Counted from the stretch's first letter, positions 19,035 to 27,987 are shown. The stretch is 64,000 nucleotides of DNA from DATKFM01 sp963851215 (GCA_963851215.1 CAWKOG010000017.1:310001-374000); one strand, 5' to 3'. Numbers and translations are program-made. Notes: generated from the letters alone by a model not told the origin.

Positions 19035-20021
19035 ATGATCGGGTGGCGAGCGAAGCTTTCATTGACCGGGAGCCTGTTCGGTCTCGCCCTGCTTTTGTGC
19101 GGCGCGGCGGAGGCCGGGACGGTCAAGATCGGCGTGCTGAAGTTCGGCACGGTCAGCTGGGAGCTAGATGTCATCAAGCAGCACGGACTCGACAAAGCCG
19201 CAGGCATCGATCTCGACATCGTCGAGCTCGCGAACAATCAGGCGACCGCCGTGGCGCTGCAAGCCGGCGAAGTCGATGTCATCGTGACCGACTGGCTCTG
19301 GGTGTCGCGGCAGCGGGCCGAGGGGGCACCCTTTACTTTTGCCCCCTACTCCACCTCTGTCGGCTCCCTGATGGTTCCCGGCGATTCGCCGATCAAGAGT
19401 CTCGTCGACCTTGCGGGCAAGCGCGTCGGGATCGCCGGCGGACCGGTCGACAAGAGCTGGTTGGTCATTCGCGCCATGGCGGCGCAACGGGATGGTATTG
19501 ATCTCGATGCCAGCGTCGAGAAGATCTTCGCTGCGCCGCCGCTGTTGAACGAGCAGATACAGTTGGGCGAGATCGACGCGGTGATCAATAACTGGAATTT
19601 CGTCGCCCAATTGGAGGCCAAAGGATACCGGAAGATCACCGGCGCCGAAGAAGCCGCCCATGAGCTCGGCATCAAGACGGCCGTGCCCCTGCTCGGATAT
19701 GTGTTCAGCGCGGATTGGGCGGCGGAACACAAATCCGATGTTCTCGGCCTGATCGAGGCGAGCCGTCAGGCGAAGACGATCCTGGCGGAATCCGATGCGG
19801 AATGGCAACGTCTGCGGCCGATGATGAAAGCGCCTGATGATGCGACGTTTACGGCGCTGCGCGATGGCTTCCGGGCCGGCATACCGAAGGTTTGGGGCGA
19901 TGCCGAGCGAACCGACGCGGCGGCGCTTTTCGCCATCATGGCGAAACTCGGCGGCGAGGAGCTGGTCGGGAAATCCGCCACGCTGCAACCCGGCACCTTC
20001 TGGCCCGACCTAAGCTATTGA
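19035..20021 (+). CDS. NitT/TauT-family ABC substrate-binding protein
   Basis: The 328-residue protein has a signal peptide (GSLFGLALLLCGAAEA) and the fold of the nitrate/taurine-type binding proteins: KIGVLKFGTVSWELDVIKQH at the start, then LANNQATAVALQAGEVDVIV and KRVGIAGGPVDKSW. A good ribosome site (GGGAGG) precedes the ATG. It is followed without gap by the permease and ATPase genes. The ligand is unknown; placement between PQQ-linked genes and xoxJ suggests a methylotrophy-related small molecule or metal chelate, but this is inference from location only. Confidence 0.88.
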   Translation: MIGWRAKLSLTGSLFGLALLLCGAAEAGTVKIGVLKFGTVSWELDVIKQHGLDKAAGIDLDIVELANNQATAVALQAGEVDVIVTDWLWVSRQRAEGAPFTFAPYSTSVGSLMVPGDSPIKSLVDLAGKRVGIAGGPVDKSWLVIRAMAAQRDGIDLDASVEKIFAAPPLLNEQIQLGEIDAVINNWNFVAQLEAKGYRKITGAEEAAHELGIKTAVPLLGYVFSADWAAEHKSDVLGLIEASRQAKTILAESDAEWQRLRPMMKAPDDATFTALRDGFRAGIPKVWGDAERTDAAALFAIMAKLGGEELVGKSATLQPGTFWPDLSY

Positions 20022-20777
20022 TCGCCTCGCCTCGATTCCGCGATTTCGTCATCAGGGCCGCTTCGTTGGCGGCCCTCGTTCTGCTTTGGCAAGTTGGGAG
20101 CCTCCTGCTCGGTCCCCGCAAGCTGCCGAGTCCCGCGACTGTCGCCATTGTCTTGGGCGACGAGCTTTCCGACGGCAGCCTGCTTTACCATCTCGGCATA
20201 ACGCTGCTGCGCGTGGCTGCGAGTTTTTTCGTCGCGATGGCGATCGGCTGTGCAGTGGGAATCGCCATGGGCCGTTTGCCGGGTTTCGATCGCTTCTTTG
20301 ACAGCTGGCTCATTGTCTTGCTGACATTCCCGGCGCTGGTTGCGGCTGTACTCTGTTATCTGTGGTTCGGCTTCTCCGAACTGGCTGTTGTCATTGCGGT
20401 CGCGATCAACAAGATTCCCAATGTGGCAGTGACCATGCGGGAAGGCGCGCGCGCCATCAGCAGGGATAATCTGGAAATGGCCGCTGTCTTCCGCTTTGGC
20501 CGGATCAAGACTCTGCGTCACGTTATCATCCCCGAACTGGCGCCGTTCTCCATCGCTGCCGCGCGTTCGGGCCTCGCCTTGATATGGAAGATTGTCCTGG
20601 TCGTGGAATTTCTGGGCCGCAGCAATGGGGTTGGATTTCAGATCAGATGTGTTCTTCTCGTTTTTCGACGTCGCCTCGATCATCGCCTATACCATTGCCT
20701 TCGTGGCCGTGGTTCAGCTCATCGAGTTCGGCGTGCTCCGGCCCCTCGACCGCTATGTTGTCCGTTGGCGCCGATGA
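20018..20777 (+). CDS. ABC permease (NitT/TauT type), frameshifted
   Basis: The permease starts at TTG 20018, overlapping the stop of the binding-protein gene. The first 205 or so residues (ASLAALVLLWQVGSLLLG through EFLGRSNGVGFQ, including the EMAAVFRFGRIKTLRHVIIP coupling loop) are in one frame. The last 45 (SDVFFSFFDVASIIAYTIAF to DRYVVRWRR) are in the next, so one extra base lies between 20633 and 20650. Joined, the protein is about 252 residues with six membrane segments, normal for this family. Because the flanking genes are intact and overlap in the usual way, a sequence error is likelier than a dead gene. Confidence 0.85.
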
Positions 20778-21499
20778 AAGAGGTAACGATAGACATTGCG
20801 CTCAAGCGCTTCGTGCCCGTGGGAGCGGCGCTGCCTGTTGTGGCGCTGCGGGATCTGCGTTTCAGCGTGAAGCCGGGCGAATTCGTTTGCGTTCTCGGGC
20901 CATCGGGCTGCGGCAAGACGACGCTCCTTAACATCGTCGCGGGCTTGGACAGTGACTTCTCCGGCGAAGTGAATGGCGGCGGAAAGCCGGGGATTGCGAA
21001 TCCGGTCATCGGATACGTCTTTCAGACTCCACGGCTTCTGCCTTGGCGCACGGTTGCAGAGAATATTCAACTCGCGCTTCGGCCGGGACAGGATACCGGA
21101 ATCGTCGACGAACTGCTGGCAATGACTGGATTGAGCGAGTTCCGCGACACCTATCCGGAGCGGCTATCGGTGGGCATGAGCCGGCGAGTCGCCCTGGTTC
21201 GTGCCTTTGCCGTCGAGCCGGATCTGCTGTTGATGGACGAACCTTTCGTGTCGCTGGATGAAGCGACGGCGCAGCGACTCCGGCAGATGTTGCTGGATAT
21301 CTGGCAACGCCGGCCGACGACGGTTCTATTCGTTACCCACGACACGCGCGAGGCCGTCTTGCTTGCCGACAGGATCGTCAAACTCAGCGCGTCGCCGGGA
21401 ACCGTGGATAAGATCATCACCGTCGATGTTCCACGCCAGCAACGCGGCGATTCCGGAGTTATCGAGTCCTGGCGCGCGCTGTATCTTCAGGAGTCATGA
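20774..21499 (+). CDS. ABC transporter ATPase (NitT/TauT type)
   Basis: The 241-residue ATPase starts at the ATG overlapping the permease stop. It has Walker A GPSGCGKTT, the Q-loop FQTPRLLPWRTV, Walker B LLLMDEPFVSLD and the switch histidine in FVTHDTREA. The signature reads LSVGMSRR, with V where G is usual, a deviation seen in this branch but worth noting. It powers the transporter whose binding protein and permease are just upstream. The gene converges on xoxJ, leaving 26 bases between stops. Confidence 0.92.
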   Translation: MKEVTIDIALKRFVPVGAALPVVALRDLRFSVKPGEFVCVLGPSGCGKTTLLNIVAGLDSDFSGEVNGGGKPGIANPVIGYVFQTPRLLPWRTVAENIQLALRPGQDTGIVDELLAMTGLSEFRDTYPERLSVGMSRRVALVRAFAVEPDLLLMDEPFVSLDEATAQRLRQMLLDIWQRRPTTVLFVTHDTREAVLLADRIVKLSASPGTVDKIITVDVPRQQRGDSGVIESWRALYLQES

Positions 21500-21525
21500 G
21501 ACGGCGAGGCGCGTTGCGGCGAAGA

Positions 21526-22386
21526 CTACTGCGTCAGCGGCTTGCCCTGGGAGTCCAGGAGCGGAACGCCGTAGTCCAGGAGAATTTTGTTGATCTCCGC
21601 CTGGTGCTTGCGGATCAGGCCGTTCACTTTGCGCTTCCACTCAGGCTCGTTGTATCGGACGCCCATGGTGATGCGATAATCCATCTGCATCGGCATGTTC
21701 GTGCTTTCCAGGGGAACCACCGACAAGGGAACCGACTCCTGTTTCGCATAGAAGCCGGCAATCGGCCCCCAGAGCACGCCGACATCGATCGCGCCTGCGG
21801 CGATGTCGTAAATCATCTGGGCGGCCGGGTGATCGAAGCGCGTATCGACGACAAGCTGATAGCTTTGCAGATTGTTCAGCAGACCCTGCGTCGCCAGTAT
21901 CGTGGTCGGCGGCGTGCCGGCGATCGCGCCGATCTTCATGGTCTGTAGAATCGGATCGTCGAGCGATCTCAGCGTCAGGCCGCGATCGGCCTTGTAGATC
22001 AGCGCGTAGGTCGACCGGTAGTAGGGATTGGAATTCTGCAACAACTCGTTGCCGGACACGGTGCCCATGACGATATCGCAACGCCGCGCATTCAGTGTCG
22101 AGCGGATGAACCCCATGGAATCGGGATAGTAAGTATAGCGCACGGGAATGCCGAGATCCGCTGCGAACAACTCCGCGATCTTGTTTTCGAAACCTTCGCC
22201 CTTGTCGTTGGAGAAAGGAAGATTGCTCGGATCGGCGCAAACGCGAAGCGATGTGGTGTCGATCGTCTCCGATGTTTGCGCTGACACGGAGGTCGAGAAG
22301 GGCAATAGCGCCGCAAAGGATATGAGGGCGCAGATGCAGATCGCGGCGAAACGCATGTTGATGCTGATCGGCGGATTATGTTTCAT
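21526..22386 (-). CDS. xoxJ: XoxJ, periplasmic binding protein linked to methanol dehydrogenase
   Basis: XoxJ/MxaJ proteins are solute-binding-fold proteins that accompany methanol dehydrogenases and are thought to help activate or assemble them. The ATG at 22386 is chosen because a ribosome site (GAGGCGG) precedes it and a signal peptide (FAAICICALISFAALLPFST) follows; the frame is open farther upstream. The mature protein carries LRVCADPSNLPFSNDKGEGF and ARRCDIVMGTVSGNELLQN, typical of the family, and is about 286 residues in total. It is the last gene of the xoxF-xoxG-xoxJ series. Confidence 0.93.
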   Translation of the reverse strand: MKHNPPISINMRFAAICICALISFAALLPFSTSVSAQTSETIDTTSLRVCADPSNLPFSNDKGEGFENKIAELFAADLGIPVRYTYYPDSMGFIRSTLNARRCDIVMGTVSGNELLQNSNPYYRSTYALIYKADRGLTLRSLDDPILQTMKIGAIAGTPPTTILATQGLLNNLQSYQLVVDTRFDHPAAQMIYDIAAGAIDVGVLWGPIAGFYAKQESVPLSVVPLESTNMPMQMDYRITMGVRYNEPEWKRKVNGLIRKHQAEINKILLDYGVPLLDSQGKPLTQ

Positions 22387-22412
22387 GTTTCCGCCTCGCG
22401 ACGTTTCGGCGC

Positions 22413-22889
22413 TCAGCCGCCGAGGCAGGCCGTGTCGCGTTCCTGCGCTTCCACCGGCTTCTCGGCCTTCTTCTCCGGTCTGCCGCGCGGCAGAACGCCA
22501 TCGGAGCGCGCCTTCAAGTAGGCATAGATGTCGTCGATGAAGCACATGACGTTCGGATTCAATCCGAAGGACGGCATGACATTCTCGCTTGATGTCGTGA
22601 CGTTCTTCCTGCCGTTGGTGACGATATCGAGAAAGTCCTCGTAGCTCAGCATTTTCAGCAAGTCGACCAACGCCGGACCGAACGAGCTGCCCAATCCGTC
22701 GGGACCGTGGCAGACGTGACAGTCGGCATGATAGCGGCGAAAACCGCTATAGGTGTACCAGTCGACAGTACCGTCTTCGGTGATCTTGTATGGCTTCTCT
22801 TCGTCCTGCGCCTTTGCGGGCAGATCAATTCCGGCGATCACCAGAACCGCCAGCCAGAGCGATACATGGCGGATAAACTTCATCAGCAT
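22413..22889 (-). CDS. xoxG: XoxG, c-type cytochrome electron acceptor of XoxF
   Basis: The 158-residue protein has a signal peptide (VSLWLAVLVIAGIDLPAKA) and one haem c site C57-H-V-C60-H61 (CHVCH). A downstream methionine (NVMPSFG) is the probable sixth haem ligand. XoxG takes electrons from the reduced PQQ of XoxF and passes them towards the terminal oxidase. Size and spacing are typical. The gene follows xoxF after 181 bases that hold a strong terminator, so it is probably made at lower level than xoxF or from its own promoter. xoxJ follows 26 bases later. Confidence 0.93.
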   Translation of the reverse strand: MLMKFIRHVSLWLAVLVIAGIDLPAKAQDEEKPYKITEDGTVDWYTYSGFRRYHADCHVCHGPDGLGSSFGPALVDLLKMLSYEDFLDIVTNGRKNVTTSSENVMPSFGLNPNVMCFIDDIYAYLKARSDGVLPRGRPEKKAEKPVEAQERDTACLGG

Positions 22890-22997
22890 TCGGCCCGTTC
22901 CTCGTCGTAGTCATTGCTTCGGATGCTACGAGCAAAGCAGCGCACCCCCGCTGCAATTCGCCCCCGCCCGTTCAACTCATCCGAAGTCATGTTGATT

Positions 22998-23043
22998 GAA
23001 AAAAGGGCCCGGCAGGGCGAATTGATTTTCGCCGTGCCGGGCC
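22998..23043 (-). terminator. Rho-independent terminator after xoxF
   Basis: In the transcribed direction there is a 9-bp GC-rich stem (GGCCCGGCA paired with TGCCGGGCC), one mismatch, a 6-bp inner stem (GGCGAA with TTCGCC), a 6-base loop, and then C followed by TTTTTT. It starts 27 bases after the xoxF stop and lies before xoxG. It looks a complete intrinsic terminator and would make xoxF the major transcript. Confidence 0.9.
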
Positions 23044-23070
23044 TGATCGCTTCAGGTCACAGGTTGAAGC

Positions 23071-24867
23071 TTACGGCAGTGAGAACACCGTCAACACACC
23101 GCCGAGCTGGGTGTAGCTATTCAGCGCCTTGTAAGCGCCGACCGCACCCAAGCCGGCCGTGTCTTCCGTCAAGCCGGCTGCCAGACCGATACCGGCCCAG
23201 CCGCCAACACCGGACAGGATGGCAACATACTGCTTGCCGCCATGCTCATAGGTGTTGACGTTGCCGATGATGCCGGACGGGGTCTTGAACTTGAACAGTT
23301 CCTTACCCGACGAGGCATCGACAGCCTTCAGATAGCCTTCGAGCGTTCCGTAGAACACGATGTCGCCGGCAGTCGCCAGGGCACCGCTCCACACGGAGAA
23401 GGGCTCCGGATCCGACCAGACGATCTTACCGGTTCCCGCATCCCAGGCGATGAAGTTACCGAGATGCGTGCCGCCCGGCGCCGGATACATGCTGAGCGTG
23501 GCACCGACGTAGGGCTGACCCGCCGTGTAGCTGACACGGAACGGCTCATAGTCCATGCAAACATGGTTGGTCGGCACGTAGAACAGCTTCGTCTTCGGAG
23601 AGAACGCCGCCGGCTGCTGGTCTTTGCTGCCCAGAGCCGCCGGGCAAATGCCCTTCGAGTTCACATCTTCGCCGTTCTGATCGGTCGAGTACTGTGCCAC
23701 GACCTGGGGACGTCCGGTCGCCATATCGACGTGCGTCGCCCAGTTCACGGCCGGATCGTACTTTTCGGCAACGAGCAACTCGCCCGTAGCCCGATCCATC
23801 GTGTAACCGAAGCCGTTGCGATCGAAGTGAACCAGGACATTGCGGGCCTTACCGCCGACGTCGATGTCAGCGAGGATCATCTCGTTGACGCCATCGAAGT
23901 CCCATTCGTCATGGGGCGTCATCTGATAGACCCACTTGGCCATGCCGTCGTCCGGATCGCGGGCGAAGATGGTCATCGACCAGCGGTTGTCGCCGGGCCG
24001 CTGCTTCGGGTTCCAGGTGCTGGGATTGCCCGAGCCGTAGTAGAACAGGTCGAGGTCCGGGTCATAGGAGTACCAGCCCCAAGTCGTGCCGCCGCCGATC
24101 TTCCATTGATCGCCTTCCCATGTCGTCGTGCCGGAGTCTTTGCCGACCGGCTGGCCGAGATGGGTGGTCTTTTCCGGATCCAGCAAAGTGTCGGAGTCCG
24201 GGCCCATGGAATAGGCACGCCACGCCAGTGAACCATCTTTCAGATTGTAGGCCGTCACGCTGCCGCGCACGCCGAACTCGCCACCGCTGATGCCAACGAT
24301 GACCTTGTCCTTGATGATGTGCGGAACGCTGGTGCCCGTTTCACCCTTCTTCGCGTCGCCATTGGCGACCTTCCAGACTTCCTTGCCGGTCTTGGCATCG
24401 AGCGCCACGACCGTCGTGTCAGCCTGGTGCAGAATGACTTTGCCATCGGCATAGGAAACACCGCGATTGACGGTATCGCAGCACATCACCGGGATCGTAT
24501 CCGGGTCCTGCTTCGGCTCGTATTTCCAGATCACGCGGCCGCTGTCGTTCAGGTCGAGCGCGAAGACGATGTTCGGAAACGGCGTATGGATGAACATCGT
24601 GTCGCCGATCACCAGAGGACCACCCTCGTGACCGCGCAGAACGCCGGTGGAGAACTGCCATGCGACCTGCAGGCTGCCCACGTTGCCGGCGTTGATCTGC
24701 GACAGCTCGCTATAGCGCGTATTGGCGTAGTTGCCAGCTGCCTGGGTCCACTGTTTCGGATCCTTCTGCAAACCAATTAGCTCGTCGTTTGCCGATGACG
24801 CAGCCGGCAGTGCCACGGCAGCAGCAAGGGTCATTAGACCCGCTCTCAATAGTGATTTTGACTTCAT
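23071..24867 (-). CDS. xoxF: XoxF, lanthanide-dependent PQQ methanol dehydrogenase
   Basis: XoxF oxidises methanol in the periplasm using PQQ and a lanthanide. The start at 24867 has a GGGAGGAG ribosome site and is followed by a signal peptide (LLRAGLMTLAAAVALPAASS, cut before NDEL); the frame is open 24 codons upstream but without a site. The 598-residue protein has the vicinal disulfide C129-C130, the propeller tryptophan repeats, and the motif EWDFDG with catalytic D323 and the extra D325 that coordinates the lanthanide; calcium-type MxaF has alanine there. Neighbours xoxG and xoxJ confirm the assignment. It is the only methanol dehydrogenase in the window. Confidence 0.97.
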   Translation of the reverse strand: MKSKSLLRAGLMTLAAAVALPAASSANDELIGLQKDPKQWTQAAGNYANTRYSELSQINAGNVGSLQVAWQFSTGVLRGHEGGPLVIGDTMFIHTPFPNIVFALDLNDSGRVIWKYEPKQDPDTIPVMCCDTVNRGVSYADGKVILHQADTTVVALDAKTGKEVWKVANGDAKKGETGTSVPHIIKDKVIVGISGGEFGVRGSVTAYNLKDGSLAWRAYSMGPDSDTLLDPEKTTHLGQPVGKDSGTTTWEGDQWKIGGGTTWGWYSYDPDLDLFYYGSGNPSTWNPKQRPGDNRWSMTIFARDPDDGMAKWVYQMTPHDEWDFDGVNEMILADIDVGGKARNVLVHFDRNGFGYTMDRATGELLVAEKYDPAVNWATHVDMATGRPQVVAQYSTDQNGEDVNSKGICPAALGSKDQQPAAFSPKTKLFYVPTNHVCMDYEPFRVSYTAGQPYVGATLSMYPAPGGTHLGNFIAWDAGTGKIVWSDPEPFSVWSGALATAGDIVFYGTLEGYLKAVDASSGKELFKFKTPSGIIGNVNTYEHGGKQYVAILSGVGGWAGIGLAAGLTEDTAGLGAVGAYKALNSYTQLGGVLTVFSLP

Positions 24868-25289
24868 TACCCACTCCTCCCTTGTTGCCGAAATCTCACG
24901 GAAAAACGCCCGTGCCGCACAGGCGGGAGCCGTTCGCATCTCATCAATTGTATGAGTGGCGCCGCTTGCTCCCTGGACAACACCTCCTTTAGTCAGAGGC
25001 GGCTGGTACTACACCAGCTCGCTATCACGATTGTCCGCAGGGGCACACTATGTTGGGTGCCCCCGTCCCTCGCCCGGTTGGACGTCCGCTCGATAGGGTA
25101 GCGACAAAAATCATTATGCAGACTTTGCAATCGCCCGCAAGCGCCGTTTGTAAATTTTCCAACGAGTGATGCTATGATCCTGTCGGACCAACTGCTATTG
25201 GCGTTGTCAGTGCTCATTGTGCAGCGCGAAAAGAGCATCTGAGCACTTGTTTATGTCGCTCGCCGATCCTGAATAGAGCAAAGGAAACT
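24868..25289 (-). promoter_or_regulatory. xoxF upstream region with two hairpins
   Basis: This 422-base gap lies upstream of xoxF and holds no convincing protein gene. In the xoxF direction there is a 7-bp hairpin (GGGGCAC/GTGCCCC, 25063-25040), then a 6-bp hairpin (GCTGGT/ACCAGC, 25018-25002), then a strong Shine-Dalgarno-like AAAGGAGG (24990-24983) with no well spaced start codon. A possible 25-codon reading frame (ATG 24944, stop overlapping the xoxF ATG as TAATG) follows. This may be a regulated mRNA leader. I found no clear -10/-35 pair. Confidence 0.4.
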
Positions 25290-25361
25290 ATGGCACAGAT
25301 GCCCCCAGAATTCGGGCCAAACGCGATGCAGCATCCGCTGCCGGGTGCGAGGCGGTCATGA
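25290..25361 (+). CDS. Putative 23-aa leader peptide ahead of the pentapeptide-repeat gene
   Basis: A short frame starts with ATG 25290, six bases after AAGGA, and encodes MAQMPPEFGPNAMQHPLPGA and three more residues. Its TGA overlaps the ATG of the next gene by four bases (ATGA), a sign of translational coupling. It resembles no known peptide. It could equally be chance, as the sequence is short. Confidence 0.35.
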   Translation: MAQMPPEFGPNAMQHPLPGARRS

Positions 25362-26122
25362 AATTGCTCCGCCTGGCCATGCTGACGGCTGCGATCATCG
25401 CGTCAGCTTTGTTGACCGGTACGGGTTCATCCGCCGCTGCGGAATTGACCGCGGATGAAGTTCGCGGGCTCCTCGCCGCGCATCAAGGCGGCACGGCGCT
25501 CGACCTCTCCGGCAAAGATCTTTCCGGCCTGGATCTGGCCAATGTCGATTTCCGAGGCGCCAACCTGACAGGCGCCAATCTGAAAAAGGCGAACCTCGCC
25601 GGCGCGGATCTTTCCGGCACGTTGATCGATCTTGCCATCATGCGGGGCGCCAACCTGACCGGCGCAAAGCTGAGAAACGCCAGCGCCTTTTCGACCATCC
25701 TGGCGGAGGCCGATCTGACCGGCGCCGATCTCGCCGGCGCCAAACTGGTCTGCAATTTCGAGAATGCCATTCTCAACAACGCCAATCTCGAAGGTGCGGC
25801 GATGGGCGCGGATATGCGCAACCAGTCCATGGGGCTGATGCGGCTTTCCATGCGCAATGCCAGTCTCCACGGTGCAAAGCTAGCCGGCGCCGACATGTCG
25901 CGAGCGATGCTGGAATTCGCCGATTTCAACGGCGCCGACCTGGCCGGTGCGAACCTGATGCGGGCGGAGGCCGGCGGCGCCGATTTTTCCGGGGCGATAC
26001 TGGACGGCGCCGACTTCACGATGGCCGATCTGCAGGGCGCACGGTTCCGCGGCGCAAAGGGCGTCGACAAGATAATCGGCCTGGACAGCACGACCAACAG
26101 GGATTCCGCCGTGTTCGAATGA
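25358..26122 (+). CDS. Secreted pentapeptide-repeat protein
   Basis: The 254-residue protein has a signal peptide (LLRLAMLTAAIIASALLTGT) and then about 35 pentapeptide repeats of the A(D/N)LxG type (for example DLSGLDLANVDFRGANLTGA), which fold into a right-handed four-sided helix. No enzyme motif is present. The gene overlaps the following metallo-hydrolase gene by four bases, so both are one operon with the SoxYZ-like gene. Pentapeptide proteins are common next to quinoprotein relay genes; their role there is unknown. Confidence 0.88.
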   Translation: MKLLRLAMLTAAIIASALLTGTGSSAAAELTADEVRGLLAAHQGGTALDLSGKDLSGLDLANVDFRGANLTGANLKKANLAGADLSGTLIDLAIMRGANLTGAKLRNASAFSTILAEADLTGADLAGAKLVCNFENAILNNANLEGAAMGADMRNQSMGLMRLSMRNASLHGAKLAGADMSRAMLEFADFNGADLAGANLMRAEAGGADFSGAILDGADFTMADLQGARFRGAKGVDKIIGLDSTTNRDSAVFE

Positions 26123-27120
26123 GCGTTGCGGGCTCCATCACCAAATTGCCACAGCTTCATCCCCTTCCGCCCGCCCTGGGCCGGCGTCGAGCCTGTGGAT
26201 GCCTGCTATCGGCTGCTTTCTGCTGCCTGCCGGGATTGAAGGCGCAGGCGGCCGCCCTTGCCACCGATGCGCTCGAACTGACGGAAGTCGCCACCGGCGT
26301 TCACGTGTTCCACGGCGTTCATGAGGAGGCGACCAGCACCAATCTTGGCGCGATCGCCAACATCGCCGTGATCATCGGCAACGAGGCTGTTGCGGTTGTC
26401 GATACCGGCGGCAGTCTGGCCTGGGGAAATCGCCTGCGCAGCGCCGTCCGCAGCCTGACGTCGTTGCCGATCCGCTATCTGATCAATAGTCACGTGCATC
26501 CCGATCATATATTCGGCAATGCCGCATTCGACAGCGACGATCCGGAGATCTGGGGTCACTACAAGCTGCCGGAGTCTCTGGCGGCGCGGGGCCAGTTCTA
26601 TCTCGACCAGATCAATGAGCTCCTTGGCGGCGCAGCCGAGGGAACCCGCGTCGTGGCGCCGGCGCGACGGGTCAACGGTACGCAGGAACTGGATCTTGGC
26701 GGTCGCGTTCTGCGTTTGGAGTCGCACCCGACAGCCCACACCGACAATGACCTGACTGTCTTTGATGCCGCTACAGGTACGCTGCTCGCCTCGGACTTGC
26801 TGTTCATGGAACGCCTGCCGGCCATCGACGGCAGCCTCAACGGCTGGCTGTCGGTGCTGGCCGCCTTGCGGAACATCCCGGCCGCCCGCGTTGTTCCCGG
26901 CCATGGCCCGCCCGCCGCGGCTTGGCCCGCCGCGCTGGAGCCCCAAGAGCGCTACCTCCAGCGGCTGCGAACGGATCTGCGAAACCTGATTGCCGCCGGC
27001 ATTCCCATGGAAAAGGCCGTCCAAACCGCCGGCCAATCCGAACGGGCGAACTGGCGGCTGTTTGACGACTACAATGCTCGCAATGTCGTGACCGCCTATG
27101 CCGAGTTGGAATGGGAGTAG
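26119..27120 (+). CDS. Quinoprotein relay system zinc metallo-hydrolase (MBL fold)
   Basis: The 333-residue protein has an N-terminal export signal (CGCLLSAAFCCLPGLKAQAA) and a metallo-beta-lactamase domain with the zinc motif HVHPDH, further ligands in SHPTAHTDND, and VPGHGPP. It fits the family of zinc hydrolases that accompany SoxYZ-like carriers and PQQ dehydrogenases. Substrate is unknown. The start overlaps the previous stop by four bases; the SoxYZ-like gene follows after 51 bases. Confidence 0.88.
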   Translation: MSVAGSITKLPQLHPLPPALGRRRACGCLLSAAFCCLPGLKAQAAALATDALELTEVATGVHVFHGVHEEATSTNLGAIANIAVIIGNEAVAVVDTGGSLAWGNRLRSAVRSLTSLPIRYLINSHVHPDHIFGNAAFDSDDPEIWGHYKLPESLAARGQFYLDQINELLGGAAEGTRVVAPARRVNGTQELDLGGRVLRLESHPTAHTDNDLTVFDAATGTLLASDLLFMERLPAIDGSLNGWLSVLAALRNIPAARVVPGHGPPAAAWPAALEPQERYLQRLRTDLRNLIAAGIPMEKAVQTAGQSERANWRLFDDYNARNVVTAYAELEWE

Positions 27121-27171
27121 GAAGCGGTCAATATGTGCTAGGATGCGTCAGATTTGTAGAAGGTACCGCCA

Positions 27172-27981
27172 ATGATTTCGCGTCGCATTTTCTTCCTGTC
27201 CGCTACCATAACGCCTCTCGTTGGGCGAGTGGGGCTCGCCACAGCCGCCGACGATCCCTGGCCGGATATCCGTGACGCCCTGTTCGGCGACAAGATCATT
27301 GCCGAGAACGACGGCATCATCTCGGTGGAAGCGCCGAAGCGGGCCTATGACGCCGCGATCGTTCCCGTGACCGTCCACGCCGCGATCCCGCAGGCCGCCG
27401 ACCGTTTCATCAAGACGGTCCATCTGATCATCGACAAGAACCCGGCGCCCGAGGCCGGCGTTTTTCATTTCACGCTCGATAGCGGCGATGCGACATTCTC
27501 GACCCGCGTTCGCGTCAACGAGTACACGAATGTCCGGGCCATCGCGGAGCTGAACGACGGTTCATTGCACATGGCCGTGCAGTTCGTGAAGGCGGCAGGC
27601 GGCTGTTCCGCGCCCGCGCTGAAGGACAAGGAGAAAGCCTTCGCCAATCTCGGGCGGATGAAGCTGAAGCAGCCCGATCAGGTCGCCCTGAATCAGGCGA
27701 ACCAAGCGCAGCTCCTGGTCAGCCATCCCAATTTCTCGGGCATGCAGTTCGATCAGATCTCCCGCAACTATATCCCCGCCCATTTCATCCAGAGCGTCAC
27801 CGTACGCTATGGCGACCGGACGGTCATGATGGTGGAGGGGAACATCTCGCTCAGCGAGGATCCCAGCTTCCATTTCAACTATGTGCCGACGGCGGAAGCG
27901 GAGATGAGCGTCGAGGTCGTCGATTCCGACGGGATGAAGTTCAGCCAGGCCTGGCCGGTGTCGCCGGCGCCGAGCCTCTAG
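27172..27981 (+). CDS. Quinoprotein dehydrogenase-associated SoxYZ-like carrier protein
   Basis: The 269-residue protein has an export signal (RRIFFLSATITPLVGRVGLA) and a fused SoxY-like plus SoxZ-like layout. The SoxY half ends with the swinging-arm-like motif AAGGCSAPAL, whose cysteine would carry a bound intermediate; the SoxZ half follows from about residue 175 (LLVSHPNFSGMQFDQI). This fusion family is known to co-occur with PQQ dehydrogenases and the MBL hydrolase upstream. The carried group is not known. Confidence 0.9.
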   Translation: MISRRIFFLSATITPLVGRVGLATAADDPWPDIRDALFGDKIIAENDGIISVEAPKRAYDAAIVPVTVHAAIPQAADRFIKTVHLIIDKNPAPEAGVFHFTLDSGDATFSTRVRVNEYTNVRAIAELNDGSLHMAVQFVKAAGGCSAPALKDKEKAFANLGRMKLKQPDQVALNQANQAQLLVSHPNFSGMQFDQISRNYIPAHFIQSVTVRYGDRTVMMVEGNISLSEDPSFHFNYVPTAEAEMSVEVVDSDGMKFSQAWPVSPAPSL

Positions 27982-27987
27982 CCGGCC

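Noticed and set aside
24993..25238. 81-codon minus-strand frame upstream of xoxF
   Set aside because: No ribosome site or recognisable sequence, and it covers the hairpins of the xoxF leader.
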